In this document: piece after piece, positions 13,500 to 22,387 of the stretch
How the letters are laid out: every line of letters begins with the position of its first letter
Numbering within the stretch: the first letter of the stretch is position 1
DNA from: Oscillospiraceae bacterium
GTDB taxonomy: Bacteria; Bacillota; Clostridia; Oscillospirales; Oscillospiraceae
Reading direction: 5' to 3'
Assembly (NCBI GenBank): GCA_029012465.1
Contig: JAQXMD010000122.1
Location: 1 to 37,906, forward strand
Length of the DNA: 37,906 bases
Translations under genes and position numbers: made by a program
Notes under the pieces: model-generated
Told to the model about the DNA's origin: nothing
Seen by the model: the letters and a program-made list of their open reading frames with translations, nothing else
Databases searched by the model: none

Positions 13500-15485
13500 C
13501 TATTCGGCGAAGAATTCGTCGATGGACTGCTTGATTGCGTCCCGCACCTGCTCGGGGGTGAGCCCGCGAATCTGAGCGCCTGCGGTGGCCTGATTGCCGC
13601 CGCCCCCCAGAGGCTCCAGAATCATCTGCACATTGGCCTCGCCGATGGACCGGGCAGAGCAGATCACCTGATTGCCGTCGGGATAGAACACAAAGGAGGC
13701 CTGAATGCCGGAAATATTCAGAAGCTCATCGGCGGCCTGTGCGGCGGTGATCCGGTCTGAGGTGTAGTTCAGGCAGCACAGGGCGATGTTGTCCCGGTAC
13801 AGCTCAGCGTGCTGGATGATTTCGTAGCGGCTCAGGGTGGCCTTCAGGTCATTCTGGAACAGCAGCTTCACCGCTACAGTGTCGGCGCCGTTCTTCCGGA
13901 GCCATGCGGCGGCTTCAAAGGTACGGGTGCCGGTCCGGACGGAGAAATTCTTGGTGTCCAGTACGATGCCTGCCAGAAGGGAGAGGGCCTCCACAGGCAG
14001 AAGATCCTCACGGTCCAGCAGATACTGGATCAGCTCTGTGACCAGCTCACTGGCGGAGGAGGCATATGGCTCATGGAAATTCAGCAGTGCGTCATCGATA
14101 TAGTCGGCAGCCCGGCGGTGATGGTCAATGACAGCCACCCGGCTACAGGTGTCCAACAGGGGACGGGATTCCACCTGATCGGGGCGGTTGGTGTCCACCA
14201 CCACCAGAAGGGAGTCCGGTGTGGAGGAGAAAATGGCCTCCCCGGGGGAAATAAAGGCGTCCTGATAGGCGGGAACTGCCATGAGCTTTTCCAGCAGGGC
14301 GCTGGCGGCATTGAATTTCTGATCCAGAACGATCTTTGCGGGAACCTGCACCTTCCGGCAGATGGCCATAACGCCCACTGCGGAGCCTACGGCGTCCAGA
14401 TCCGCGTTTCTGTGGCCCATGATAAAGACCATGGAGGACTGGGATATCAGCTCCTGAAGAGAACCGGCCATAACGCGGGATTTGACCAGAGTGCGGCGCT
14501 CGGCCTCCTTGGCTCTGCCGCCGTAGAAGGAGAAGTTGTACCGATCCTTGATCACTGCCTGATCGCCGCCCCGGGACAGGGACATATCAATGCTCAGAGA
14601 TGCAAAGTCATAGCACTCCTGCAGGGTCTGGCCGTCCTTGCCGATGCCGATGCTCAGAGTGGCGGGAGCGCCGTAGTCGTTGGTGATGGCACGAACGGTT
14701 TCCAGAATGGAGAATTTCTCATCAATCAGCCGGGGCAGTTCTCTGGATTCAAAGAGGAACAGGTAACGGTTCCGTTCCAGCCGCCGGAGAATGCCGCCGG
14801 AGCCTGCCACCCAGGAGGTGATGGCGTCATCCAGCTTGGCGGAGAAGTTGGAAATGGACTTGTCGGAGAGATTTGCGGTCAGCTCGTCATAGTTATCCAC
14901 AAGGATCAGGGACACAACGGGCCGGGACAGGGTGTACTCCTCCCGGAGATCCAGCAGGTCCGTCAGATCAATGAAGTACAGCATGGCGATCTGATAGCTG
15001 GTGGTTTCGTCATTGGAGCGGATGGTGTCGCCGTAGACCCGGTATCGGGAGCTGCCGCAGAAAACCTCATCCGGACATTCTGTGTGTCCCTCCAGAAGCC
15101 ATTTGAAGGAGAAGTCCGGGAAATAATCTGTAATGGGCGTCTCAAAGACGCTGTCGGGCTCTCCTGCGATCCGAAGGAATGCGTCGTTGCTCCATGAGAT
15201 CTCACCGTCACGGAGATTGAGAATCACGGCAGGCAGAGGAATGTTCATCTGCTCACTGGAAACCGCGTCCAGTGAGAAATTCACGTCCTGAAGATACTGG
15301 GAAAGCTCCCGCTTCCGGTGTGCGTTCCGGATCTGATACCAGATAAAGAGGATGACCAGTACCAGGGCCTCGACCCCTGCAACAATGGGATAGCCCATGA
15401 ATATGGGCGTCAGGCAGAAGCATGCTGAAATCACAAAATAGACCGCCATGCCCGGTGAGAAAAGTTGAGACAGCTTTTTATTCAA
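13500..15485 (-). CDS. gdpP: Cyclic-di-AMP phosphodiesterase GdpP (YybT family)
   Basis: GdpP hydrolyses the second messenger c-di-AMP and so controls potassium, osmotic and cell-wall homeostasis. The 661-residue architecture is complete: two transmembrane helices (about 12-50), a PAS-like domain (about 75-175), a degenerate GGDEF domain (about 185-310) and a DHH/DHHA1 phosphodiesterase (about 340-661). Catalytic motifs are MGHRNADLDAVGS (356-368), DTNRP (431-435) and DHHRR (454-458). The DHHA1 glycine motif reads GGGGNQATAG (627-636), with Asn where the family normally has His (GGGH). It is the first gene of the minus-strand operon, followed by rplI and dnaB as in Bacillus and many others. 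The ATG follows GAAAGGAG. Confidence 0.95.
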   Translation of the reverse strand: MNKKLSQLFSPGMAVYFVISACFCLTPIFMGYPIVAGVEALVLVILFIWYQIRNAHRKRELSQYLQDVNFSLDAVSSEQMNIPLPAVILNLRDGEISWSNDAFLRIAGEPDSVFETPITDYFPDFSFKWLLEGHTECPDEVFCGSSRYRVYGDTIRSNDETTSYQIAMLYFIDLTDLLDLREEYTLSRPVVSLILVDNYDELTANLSDKSISNFSAKLDDAITSWVAGSGGILRRLERNRYLFLFESRELPRLIDEKFSILETVRAITNDYGAPATLSIGIGKDGQTLQECYDFASLSIDMSLSRGGDQAVIKDRYNFSFYGGRAKEAERRTLVKSRVMAGSLQELISQSSMVFIMGHRNADLDAVGSAVGVMAICRKVQVPAKIVLDQKFNAASALLEKLMAVPAYQDAFISPGEAIFSSTPDSLLVVVDTNRPDQVESRPLLDTCSRVAVIDHHRRAADYIDDALLNFHEPYASSASELVTELIQYLLDREDLLPVEALSLLAGIVLDTKNFSVRTGTRTFEAAAWLRKNGADTVAVKLLFQNDLKATLSRYEIIQHAELYRDNIALCCLNYTSDRITAAQAADELLNISGIQASFVFYPDGNQVICSARSIGEANVQMILEPLGGGGNQATAGAQIRGLTPEQVRDAIKQSIDEFFAE

Positions 15486-15546
15486 AGGATTGCACTCCTT
15501 TCGCTCCTGATGGAGAGTAGACCCAATCTGGGTATACCATTAAATC

Positions 15547-15555
15547 ATTATATCA
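15547..15555 (-). promoter_or_regulatory. Extended -10 promoter for the gdpP operon
   Basis: On the minus strand TGATATAAT is an extended -10 (TGN-TATAAT) 62 bases upstream of the gdpP ATG. No good -35 lies 17 bases away, which fits an extended -10 promoter. Confidence 0.6.
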
Positions 15556-15666
15556 TAAATCCCTGCTGAAACACAAGTGCTGAGACTGGGGAAAGTGGAA
15601 AAAACATCGCAAAACCCGCGCCACACGCTTTGTTTAAAAATATTTGTATACTTTTCCCCTTGGGTA

Positions 15667-15675
15667 TGCTATAAT
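15667..15675 (+). promoter_or_regulatory. Extended -10 promoter for rnjA
   Basis: TGCTATAAT, an extended -10, faces rnjA. The best -35-like hexamer, TTGTAT at 15644-15649, is 20 bases away. Start at about 15682 would give a leader of about 300 bases before the rnjA start codon. Confidence 0.65.
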
Positions 15676-15681
15676 AAGCCT

Positions 15682-15984
15682 GATAAGAAAACCAAATGGG
15701 GTTTTCACGGCTGATTCATGCTGGTGCATGGATCGACTTTCCTTGTGCATTATGTACGGAAGTACAATATTGATATATTTTTCGCGGCGGCAGAACCGGT
15801 TTGACCGGAGCTTTTCGGCGATACGGGGCCGAAAAGGGTTTCCGGCTGCGGCTGCAGGATTCCTGTCCATAAGCAAATGTAAGGTACCTGACATGTGTAC
15901 CTTTTTTTGGCATGTCCAAAATGAATTTTTGTGGCCTCTCCGCACAGCCGCGGGAGCGCCGATTGAATGGAGTAGTGATACAAT
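15682..15984 (+). promoter_or_regulatory. Long structured 5' leader of rnjA with internal terminator
   Basis: About 300 non-coding bases separate the promoter and rnjA. Visible stem-loops include GTAC/GTAC (15755-15766) and a ten-pair CTTTTCGGCG-type stem, CTTTTCGGC against GCCGAAAAG (15811-15837). Then comes a textbook intrinsic terminator: AAGGTAC (15881-15887), a 9-base loop, GTACCTT (15897-15903), with T's to 15908. A competing pairing exists: GACATG (15890-15895, in the terminator loop) is complementary to CATGTC (15911-15916) just after the T-run. This looks like attenuation of rnjA. I do not recognise a known riboswitch class in it. Confidence 0.6.
15881..15908 (+). terminator. Intrinsic terminator inside the rnjA leader
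   Basis: Perfect 7-bp stem AAGGTAC/GTACCTT followed by seven T's, 77 bases before the rnjA start and 200 bases after its promoter. No gene ends here, so it must act on the rnjA transcript itself. Confidence 0.75.
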
Positions 15985-17643
15985 TTGGCTGAAAAACTGA
16001 AGATTATTTCTCTGGGCGGTCTCAACGAGATCGGTAAAAACATTACAGTCCTGGAGTATGGCAGCGATATGATCGTGGTGGACTGCGGTTTGGGCTTCCC
16101 GGAGGACGACATGTACGGCGTGGATCTGGTCATTCCTGATGTGAGCTATCTGGTAAAGAATTCCCATAAGCTCCGGGGCTTTTTCCTGACTCACGGCCAT
16201 GAGGACCACATTGGCGGCCTGCCCTATGTGCTGGATCAGGTAAATGCCCCTGTCCACACCACCCGGCTCACTGCCGGCCTTGTGGAGATCAAGCTGGAGG
16301 AGCATGGCCTGCTGGACACCACCGAGATCGTCACCCATGAGGCAGGCGAGACCGTCAAGGTGGGCTGCTTCAAGGTGGAGTTCATCCATGTGAACCATTC
16401 CATCGCCGATGCGGTTGCCTTTGCCATCCATACCCCTGTGGGTGTGGTGGTTATGACCGGCGACTTTAAGATCGATCCCACCCCCATCACCGGAAACATC
16501 ATTGATCTGGCCCGGCTGGGCGCTCTGGGCAATAAGGGTGTGCTGGCTCTGCTCTGTGATTCCACCAATGTGGAGCGGGAGGGCTATTCTCCCTCCGAGC
16601 GGAAGGTGTCCAAGGCTTTCGACGAGATGTTCAAGGGCTGCGACCAGCGGATCATTGTCACCACCTTTGCCTCCAACGTGGACCGTATTCAGACGGTGCT
16701 GGACACCGCTGCCCGCTATGGCAGAAAGGTGGCAGTTACCGGGCGCAGCATGGAAAATGTGCTTCGGGTATCCATGGAACTGGGATATCTGAACGTTCCG
16801 AAAAATACACTGGTGGACATCAACGCCATCAAATCCCTGCCCAAGGACAAGACTGTGGTCATCACCACCGGCTCCCAGGGTGAGAACATGTCCGCCCTGT
16901 ACCGGATGGCCTTCTCCGGTCATCGTCAGGTGGAGATCGGCCCCGGCGACCGGGTGCTGATTTCCGCATCTGCTATTCCCGGCAACGAAAAGACCATCTC
17001 TGCGGTCATCAACGAGCTGTGCCGCAAGGGCGCTGAGGTCATCTATGACAAGCTGGCCGATCTCCACGTTTCCGGCCACGGCTGTCAGGAGGAGCTGAAG
17101 ATCATTCATGCCCTGCTGAAGCCCAGGTTCTTCATTCCCGTTCACGGAGAGCAGCGGCACCTCCAGCGCCACGCCCGGCTGGCTGAGGAGATGGGCATGG
17201 CACCCAAGAATATCATTGTGTCCGACGTGGGCCGTGTGATCGAATTGACCAGAACCACCTGCAAGCTCTCCGGTACGGTTCCCTCCGGCAAAATGCTGGT
17301 GGATGGCCTTGGGGTTGGAGACGTAGGCAGTGTGGTGCTCCGGGACCGGAAGCATCTGGCTCAGGACGGCATGATCGTGGTGGTGGTAAATCTGTCCAGC
17401 GAGGACAGCGCCATTATCTCCGGTCCGGATATCATCACCCGGGGCTTTGTGTATGTGAAGGAGAACGGCGACCTGATGGAGGAGCTGCGGGAGATTGCCG
17501 CCGATGCAGTGGAGGAATGCCTGTACCAGCGAATCACCGACTGGGCCACCATCAAGGCAAGCATCAAGGGCGCTCTGTCCAATTACCTTTACCGCAACAC
17601 CAAGCGAAACCCCATGATCCTGCCGGTTATCATGGAAATTTGA
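15985..17643 (+). CDS. rnjA: Ribonuclease J
   Basis: RNase J is a dual 5'-3' exo- and endoribonuclease of the metallo-beta-lactamase/beta-CASP family, central to mRNA decay and rRNA maturation. The 552-residue protein has GGLNEIGKN (11-19), the zinc motif THGHEDHIGG (69-78), the GDFKID block, the beta-CASP region with TTGSQGE and SASAIPGNE, the HVSGHG motif and FIPVHGEQRHL near 395-405. A C-terminal domain of about 100 residues completes it. TTG at 15985 is the only reasonable start (MAEKLKIISLGG); TGGAG lies 12 bases upstream, rather far, so translation may be modest. A terminator follows. Which paralogue (J1 or J2) it is cannot be told, and no second copy lies in the window. Confidence 0.95.
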   Translation: MAEKLKIISLGGLNEIGKNITVLEYGSDMIVVDCGLGFPEDDMYGVDLVIPDVSYLVKNSHKLRGFFLTHGHEDHIGGLPYVLDQVNAPVHTTRLTAGLVEIKLEEHGLLDTTEIVTHEAGETVKVGCFKVEFIHVNHSIADAVAFAIHTPVGVVVMTGDFKIDPTPITGNIIDLARLGALGNKGVLALLCDSTNVEREGYSPSERKVSKAFDEMFKGCDQRIIVTTFASNVDRIQTVLDTAARYGRKVAVTGRSMENVLRVSMELGYLNVPKNTLVDINAIKSLPKDKTVVITTGSQGENMSALYRMAFSGHRQVEIGPGDRVLISASAIPGNEKTISAVINELCRKGAEVIYDKLADLHVSGHGCQEELKIIHALLKPRFFIPVHGEQRHLQRHARLAEEMGMAPKNIIVSDVGRVIELTRTTCKLSGTVPSGKMLVDGLGVGDVGSVVLRDRKHLAQDGMIVVVVNLSSEDSAIISGPDIITRGFVYVKENGDLMEELREIAADAVEECLYQRITDWATIKASIKGALSNYLYRNTKRNPMILPVIMEI

Positions 17644-17656
17644 TTTTTGAATTGCC

Positions 17657-17693
17657 TGCCCCCCCGAAGCCTGCGACTTCGGGGGGCATTTTT
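17657..17693 (+). terminator. Rho-independent terminator of rnjA
   Basis: GCCCCCCGAAG pairs with CTTCGGGGGGC around a 7-base loop, followed by ATTTTT. Confidence 0.95.
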
Positions 17694-17811
17694 CGGATAA
17701 AAGATGTCGATTCTGAGTCGGAAAACAAGGAAAAATGAAAAGAACGCATTGGAAAATCAGGCATGCGTCCTGCCCCTGACAAAGGAATTGTTAACATTTC
17801 ATTCATTTTCC

Positions 17812-17840
17812 TTGACATCCACCCTTGCAGGAGATACAAT
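17812..17840 (+). promoter_or_regulatory. Promoter of rny
   Basis: TTGACA (17812-17817), exactly 17 bases, TACAAT (17835-17840). About 100 bases of leader follow, containing a small TACGG/CCGTA hairpin and the palindrome CTTGAATTTCAAG. The 17694-17811 stretch upstream holds nothing I can name. Confidence 0.88.
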
Positions 17841-17945
17841 ATATGTTGCAAATTAGTACGGTAAGGCCGTATATCTTGAATTTCAAGCTGCATGGATATG
17901 CCGTTGCTTATTGAAATCTTTAATTTAAGGAGGTGTTTACAGAGA

Positions 17946-19487
17946 ATGATTGCACTATGGATACTGCTCGGTATCCTTGTGGGTGCTGCCGTGATGTTCC
18001 CCGTGGCTGTAACCTACCGCAAGCGTACTGCTGAGAAGGAAATCGGCAGCGCGGAGGAGGAGGCAAAGCGGATCATCAACGACTCCATCAAGAGCGCAGA
18101 AAACAAAAAGCGTGAAATGCTGGTGGAGGCTAAGGAAGAGATCCACAGGAGCCGCACCGAGTATGATAAGGAGGTCAAGGACCGCCGCAGTGAGCTGCAG
18201 AAGCAGGAGCGCCGCCTTCAGCAGAAGGAGGAGAGCCTCGATCGCAAGCTGGAGCAGCACGAGCGTCGGGAGGAGGAACTCAGCCGCCGGCTTGCTTCTG
18301 CCGCTTCCACCCAGGAGGAGGTCAACAACCTCAAAAAGGCTCAGCTGGAAATGCTGGAGAAAATCTCCGCCATGACCACTGAGGAGGCCAAGGATTATCT
18401 GCTGAAGAACGTGGAATCCGAGATCCGGCATGAAACTGCCATGAAGATCAAGGAGGTCCAGACTCAGCTGAAGGAAGAGGCCGACGAAACCGCCAGAGAG
18501 ATCATCGCCACCGCAATTCAGCGCTGCGCCGCGGACCATACCGCTGAATCCACCATTTCCGTGGTTGCGCTTCCCAACGATGAGATGAAGGGCCGCATCA
18601 TTGGACGTGAGGGCCGCAACATCCGCGCTCTGGAAACCAAGACCGGTGTTGATCTGATTATTGACGACACGCCCGAAGCCATCACCCTTTCCAGCTTCGA
18701 TCCTGTTCGCAGAGAGATTGCCAGAATCGCTCTGGAGAAGCTGATTGCTGACGGACGAATTCAGCCCACCCACATTGACAACATGGTTGACAAGGCCCGC
18801 CGGGAGGTGGAACAGACCATCAAGCAGGAGGGTGAGCGAGCTACCTTTGAGACCGGCGTACACGGTCTGCATCCTGAACTGATTAAGCTTCTGGGTCGCC
18901 AGAAGTACCGTACCAGTTACGGACAGAATGTTCTCAATCATTCCATTGAGGTTGCTCACCTCAGCGGCCTGATGGCTGCGGAGCTGGGCGAGGACGTTAC
19001 CATCGCAAAGCGTGCAGGTCTTTTGCACGACCTTGGTAAATCTGTTGACCACGAGATGGAGGGCAGCCATGTTGCCCTTGGCGTGGAGCTGGCGAAGAAG
19101 TATAAGGAAAACGCACAGGTGGTTCACGCAATTGAGGCCCATCACGGTGACGTGGAGCCTCAGACCATTATTGCCTGCATCGTTCAGGCGGCTGATGCCA
19201 TTTCCGCATCCCGTCCCGGTGCCCGCAGAGAGAATGTGGAGAACTATGTAAAGCGTCTGGAGAAGCTGGAAGCACTGACCGGCTCCTTCCCCGGTGTGGA
19301 TAAGGCATACGCCATTCAGGCCGGACGCGAGGTTCGCATTATGGTGAAGCCCGAGGAGGTCACGGAGGATAACATGATTATCCTGGCCCGGGACATCGCC
19401 AAGAGAATTGAAAATGAACTGGAATATCCCGGCCAGATCAAGGTCAACCTCATTCGGGAGACCAAGGCCGTTGAGTATGCAAAGTAA
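17946..19487 (+). CDS. rny: Ribonuclease Y
   Basis: RNase Y is the membrane-anchored endoribonuclease that starts mRNA decay in most Firmicutes. The 513-residue protein has an N-terminal transmembrane helix (2-22), a long coiled coil rich in Glu, Lys and Arg (about 25-190), a KH domain (about 205-270) with the GxxG loop in [15 protein letters not shown], and an HD domain with [10 protein letters not shown] and LLHDLGKS (about 327-365). The open frame begins at 17892, but ATG 17946, ten bases after AAGGAGGTG (17927-17935), gives the standard hydrophobic N-terminus. ymdB follows, the conserved Bacillus order, though here with its own promoter. The direct neighbour upstream is RNase J, so two main decay nucleases sit side by side. 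Confidence 0.96.
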   Translation: MIALWILLGILVGAAVMFPVAVTYRKRTAEKEIGSAEEEAKRIINDSIKSAENKKREMLVEAKEEIHRSRTEYDKEVKDRRSELQKQERRLQQKEESLDRKLEQHERREEELSRRLASAASTQEEVNNLKKAQLEMLEKISAMTTEEAKDYLLKNVESEIRHETAMKIKEVQTQLKEEADETAREIIATAIQRCAADHTAESTISVVALPNDEMKGRIIGREGRNIRALETKTGVDLIIDDTPEAITLSSFDPVRREIARIALEKLIADGRIQPTHIDNMVDKARREVEQTIKQEGERATFETGVHGLHPELIKLLGRQKYRTSYGQNVLNHSIEVAHLSGLMAAELGEDVTIAKRAGLLHDLGKSVDHEMEGSHVALGVELAKKYKENAQVVHAIEAHHGDVEPQTIIACIVQAADAISASRPGARRENVENYVKRLEKLEALTGSFPGVDKAYAIQAGREVRIMVKPEEVTEDNMIILARDIAKRIENELEYPGQIKVNLIRETKAVEYAK

Positions 19488-19496
19488 ATCATTTTA

Positions 19497-19526
19497 CCCC
19501 GACTTCCGAAAGGAAGCCGGGGATTT
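19497..19526 (+). terminator. Terminator of rny
   Basis: CCCCGACTTCC pairs with GGAAGCCGGGG across a GAAA tetraloop (one A-C mismatch), followed by ATTT. The T-run is short, so it may be leaky. Confidence 0.8.
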
Positions 19527-19560
19527 CTGTCCCATTTATGGTTCCGCAGTCAGCATATAC

Positions 19561-19589
19561 TTGTATTTGTACCGGGAAATCGGTATAAT
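19561..19589 (+). promoter_or_regulatory. Promoter of ymdB-rmuC
   Basis: TTGTAT (19561-19566), 17 bases, TATAAT (19584-19589), 32 bases before the ymdB ATG. Confidence 0.78.
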
Positions 19590-19621
19590 ATCATGTATAC
19601 AAACAGAAAAGAGGTACATGT

Positions 19622-20395
19622 ATGCTTGCAAATATACTGGCCATCGGGGATGTGGTTGCCCCTCAGGGCCTCAAATACCTCCGAAAGACCCTGCCCCGGC
19701 TCCGGCGGGAGCTGAAGGCGGACTTTGTGGTGGTCAATGGGGAAAACGCATCCAATGTGGGCCTGACCCCCGAACAGGCGGAGATGATGCTGGATGCGGG
19801 GGCAGATGTGATTACCCTTGGAAACCACGCCTTCCGGCAGAGAAGCATCCACAGCTATCTGGACGATATGCCCCGGATTCTGCGTCCTGCCAACTATGCG
19901 CCCCAGTGCCCCGGCAGGGGCTATGGGGTCTTTGACAGCGATCTTGGGCCGGTGGCGGTGGTGAATCTCATTGGCCGCTGCAACATGGATTACGGCCCGG
20001 ACAACCCCTTTTTGCAGATTGACCGAATCCTGAAGGAGGTCTCTGAAGCAAAGGTGATTCTGGTGGATTTCCACGCGGAGGCCACTGCCGAGAAAAAGGC
20101 AATGGGCTTTATGCTGGACGGGAAGGTTACGGCAGTCTGGGGCACCCATACCCATGTGCCCACTGCCGACGGGCAGGTGCTGCCGGAGGGAACAGGCTAT
20201 ATCACCGACCTTGGCATGACCGGGCCGGTGTATTCGGTCATCGGCATTGCGCCGAACCTTTCCATTGAGAAGTTCCGGGGTGGGGTGTACAGCCCCTACA
20301 AACCGGCGGAAGGTCCCTGCAGCATGACCGGCGCGCTGTTCACGGTGGATACCGTCACAGGACGCTGCACGGAAGTGCGGCAGATCACTGCCTAG
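19622..20395 (+). CDS. ymdB: YmdB-family metallophosphoesterase (TIGR00282 type)
   Basis: YmdB proteins are dimetal phosphodiesterases active on 2',3'-cyclic nucleotides; in Bacillus they affect biofilm and sporulation decisions. The 257-residue product has the metal ligands in order: IGD (8-10), VNGENA (38-43), GNHAF (67-71; usually GNHxW), a VDFHAE block near 144-149 and GTHTHVPTAD near 174-183. The C-terminal GPVYSVIGI region is also conserved. GAGGTAC lies 5 bases before the ATG. It is downstream of rny, as in Bacillus, where the pairing hints at a role in RNA turnover. Confidence 0.92.
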   Translation: MLANILAIGDVVAPQGLKYLRKTLPRLRRELKADFVVVNGENASNVGLTPEQAEMMLDAGADVITLGNHAFRQRSIHSYLDDMPRILRPANYAPQCPGRGYGVFDSDLGPVAVVNLIGRCNMDYGPDNPFLQIDRILKEVSEAKVILVDFHAEATAEKKAMGFMLDGKVTAVWGTHTHVPTADGQVLPEGTGYITDLGMTGPVYSVIGIAPNLSIEKFRGGVYSPYKPAEGPCSMTGALFTVDTVTGRCTEVRQITA

Positions 20396-20405
20396 GAGGT
20401 GCGGA

Positions 20406-21725
20406 ATGGAAATTCTGTTGGTGATATTCAATGTGCTGCTGCTGATTCTGTGCGGCATCATGCTCTATGTGATTCTCACAGACCGGAACAAAAAGAGCAG
20501 TCAGGAGGAGCAGCAGAAAAAACTCATGGAGGAGCTGCGGGAGATCAACCGGCAGGCCGCCATGGAGACCCAGCGGTCTGTGGTGGACACCATGAACACT
20601 ATGGGGCAGAGCATCAATTCCGGCGTCCGGCAAATGGGCGACAGCGTGGTTACAAACATTCAGACCATGAACACAGCCATGGGGGAAAACCAGCGTTCCG
20701 CTTCTCAGAATCAGCTGGAGCGGCTGGAGTCCATGGAAAAGCGCCTTCGTCAGCTGGAGGAGCGGAACGAGCAGCGGATGGATGCTCTTCGGGGAGAAAT
20801 GAAAACCTCTATGCAGGAGATGCGGCAGGAGAACACTAGAAAGCTGGAGGAAATCCGGGGTACTGTGGACGAAAAGCTTCAGGAGACCCTCCAGAAGCGG
20901 ATCACGGATTCCTTTGAGACCGTATCCCGGCAGTTGGAGCAGGTCTACAAGGGTCTTGGTGAGATGCAGCATCTTGCGTCGGATGTGGGCGGCCTCAAGC
21001 AGGTGCTTTCCGGGGTCAAGACCCGGGGCATTCTGGGAGAGATTCAGCTGGGGGCCATTCTGGAAGAGATTCTGTCTCCCGAACAGTATGAAACCAACGT
21101 TGCCACCATTCCCGGTAGCCGGGAGCGGGTGGAATATGCCATTCGGCTCCCCGGCGACGGGGACAAGCCGGTGTACCTGCCGGTGGACGCCAAATTCCCA
21201 GGAGATACATACATGCATCTTCAGGAGGCTCAGGCCTCCGGAGACCCGGTTCTGGTGGAGGAAGCCAGAAAGGCGCTGATTACGGTGCTGAAAAAGAGCG
21301 CAAAGGACATCCGGGACAAGTATGTGGCCCCGCCGGACACCACAACCTTTGGCATCATGTTCCTGCCCTTTGAGGGGCTGTATGCCGAAGCGGTGAATCT
21401 GGGGATGATCGAGCAGCTTCAGCGGGAATACGGCATCAATGTGGCTGGGCCCAGCACCATGGCGGCTCTGTTGAACTCCCTACAGATGGGCTTCCGGACA
21501 TTGGCCATCCAGAAGCGCAGCAACGAGGTCTGGCAGGTGCTTGGCGCGGTCAAGACGGAGTTTGGCAAGTTTGAGGATGTGATGCTGAAAATGCAGAATC
21601 ACCTCCGCCAGACCAGCGACGATCTGGAAAACCTCATGGGCACCAGGACCCGGGCCATCAACCGGAAGCTCCGGGCGGTGCAGGAGCTGGAAACCGGCAG
21701 CGGGGAAGGCCTGCTGGAAGAATAA
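20406..21725 (+). CDS. rmuC: DNA recombination protein RmuC
   Basis: RmuC proteins carry a PD-(D/E)XK-like nuclease core and limit inversions at short inverted repeats in E. coli; the exact activity is not settled. The 439-residue protein has an N-terminal transmembrane helix (3-24), a long coiled coil (about 30-180), and the RmuC core with SGVKTRGILGEIQLGAILEE (about 203-222), LPVDAKFPGD (about 262-271; the D and K fit the nuclease motif), and IMFLPFEGLYAEA. GGAGGTG lies between the ymdB stop and this ATG, 10 bases apart, so the two are cotranscribed. It converges on ribU across a shared terminator. Confidence 0.93.
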   Translation: MEILLVIFNVLLLILCGIMLYVILTDRNKKSSQEEQQKKLMEELREINRQAAMETQRSVVDTMNTMGQSINSGVRQMGDSVVTNIQTMNTAMGENQRSASQNQLERLESMEKRLRQLEERNEQRMDALRGEMKTSMQEMRQENTRKLEEIRGTVDEKLQETLQKRITDSFETVSRQLEQVYKGLGEMQHLASDVGGLKQVLSGVKTRGILGEIQLGAILEEILSPEQYETNVATIPGSRERVEYAIRLPGDGDKPVYLPVDAKFPGDTYMHLQEAQASGDPVLVEEARKALITVLKKSAKDIRDKYVAPPDTTTFGIMFLPFEGLYAEAVNLGMIEQLQREYGINVAGPSTMAALLNSLQMGFRTLAIQKRSNEVWQVLGAVKTEFGKFEDVMLKMQNHLRQTSDDLENLMGTRTRAINRKLRAVQELETGSGEGLLEE

Positions 21726-21768
21726 AAAACAGGCTCTGCCAACCTCCAATCGAAGGCGGCAGAGCCTG
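21724..21768. terminator. Bidirectional terminator between rmuC and ribU
   Basis: CAGGCTCTGCC pairs with GGCAGAGCCTG (11 bp, 17-base loop). AAAAAA on the left gives a U-run for ribU transcripts on the minus strand; on the plus side it is followed by ATTCATT, a weaker run. Confidence 0.85.
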
Positions 21769-21781
21769 ATTCATTGTGCGA

Positions 21782-22372
21782 TTACTTGTGCAGCAGGGGA
21801 GACAGGGGCTTGTAGATCAGGAAGCAGAACACGGCATCGATGATGCCCTTGCAGAAGGTGAAGGGCAGGTTAAAAATCAAAAGACACTTCACCAGGCTGT
21901 CAGCAGAGGGGAGAATGGCCTGGTACATGCCAATGATGGCCTCCATGGGCATACCGTAAACCACCACATATGCGGGGTATACAATAAAATAGTTGACGGG
22001 GACGGCAATGACAGCCATGGCCAGCGCGCCAAGCACAGCACCGAGGATGGCGCCCTTACGGTTCTTTTTGTACTGATAGAGGAAACCTGCAACCAGCGTA
22101 AAGGCGGCGCCGAACAGGAAGTTTGCAAGCTCGCCCACACCGGCGCTGCTGCCGCAGGTGAGATGGATGATGTTCTTCACCAGCTCAATGGCGGCACCCC
22201 AGACGGGACCAAGGGCAAATGCTCCCAGCAGGGCAGGCAGATCACTGAAGTCCAGCTTGATGAAAGCGGGAATAATGGGGATGGAGAACTCGATGAATTG
22301 CAGCACAAAGGCCACCGCGGTGAGCATGGCCGCGACCACCAGCTTGTGGGTTTTTGCGGTTTGTTTTGTCAT
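21782..22372 (-). CDS. ribU: Riboflavin ECF transporter S component RibU
   Basis: RibU is the membrane substrate-binding subunit for riboflavin/FMN that uses the shared ECF ATPase module. The 196-residue protein has six hydrophobic segments and the RibU signature AFIKLDFSDLPALLGAF (about 34-50), with AGVGELANFLFG further on. The FMN riboswitch upstream confirms the substrate. The open frame reaches 22411, but ATG 22372, preceded by GGAGGTC, is the start. The leader is unusually long, about 425 bases: promoter, FMN aptamer, terminator, then a 162-bp repeat that ends 15 bases before the ATG. Transport ATPase genes for it are not in the window. Confidence 0.93.
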   Translation of the reverse strand: MTKQTAKTHKLVVAAMLTAVAFVLQFIEFSIPIIPAFIKLDFSDLPALLGAFALGPVWGAAIELVKNIIHLTCGSSAGVGELANFLFGAAFTLVAGFLYQYKKNRKGAILGAVLGALAMAVIAVPVNYFIVYPAYVVVYGMPMEAIIGMYQAILPSADSLVKCLLIFNLPFTFCKGIIDAVFCFLIYKPLSPLLHK

Positions 22373-22387
22373 AAAAAAGACCTCCAA

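Noticed and set aside
15634..17355. 573-codon open frame opposite rnjA
   Set aside because: Antisense shadow with histidine- and glycine-rich nonsense composition; it would also run through the rnjA promoter and leader terminator.
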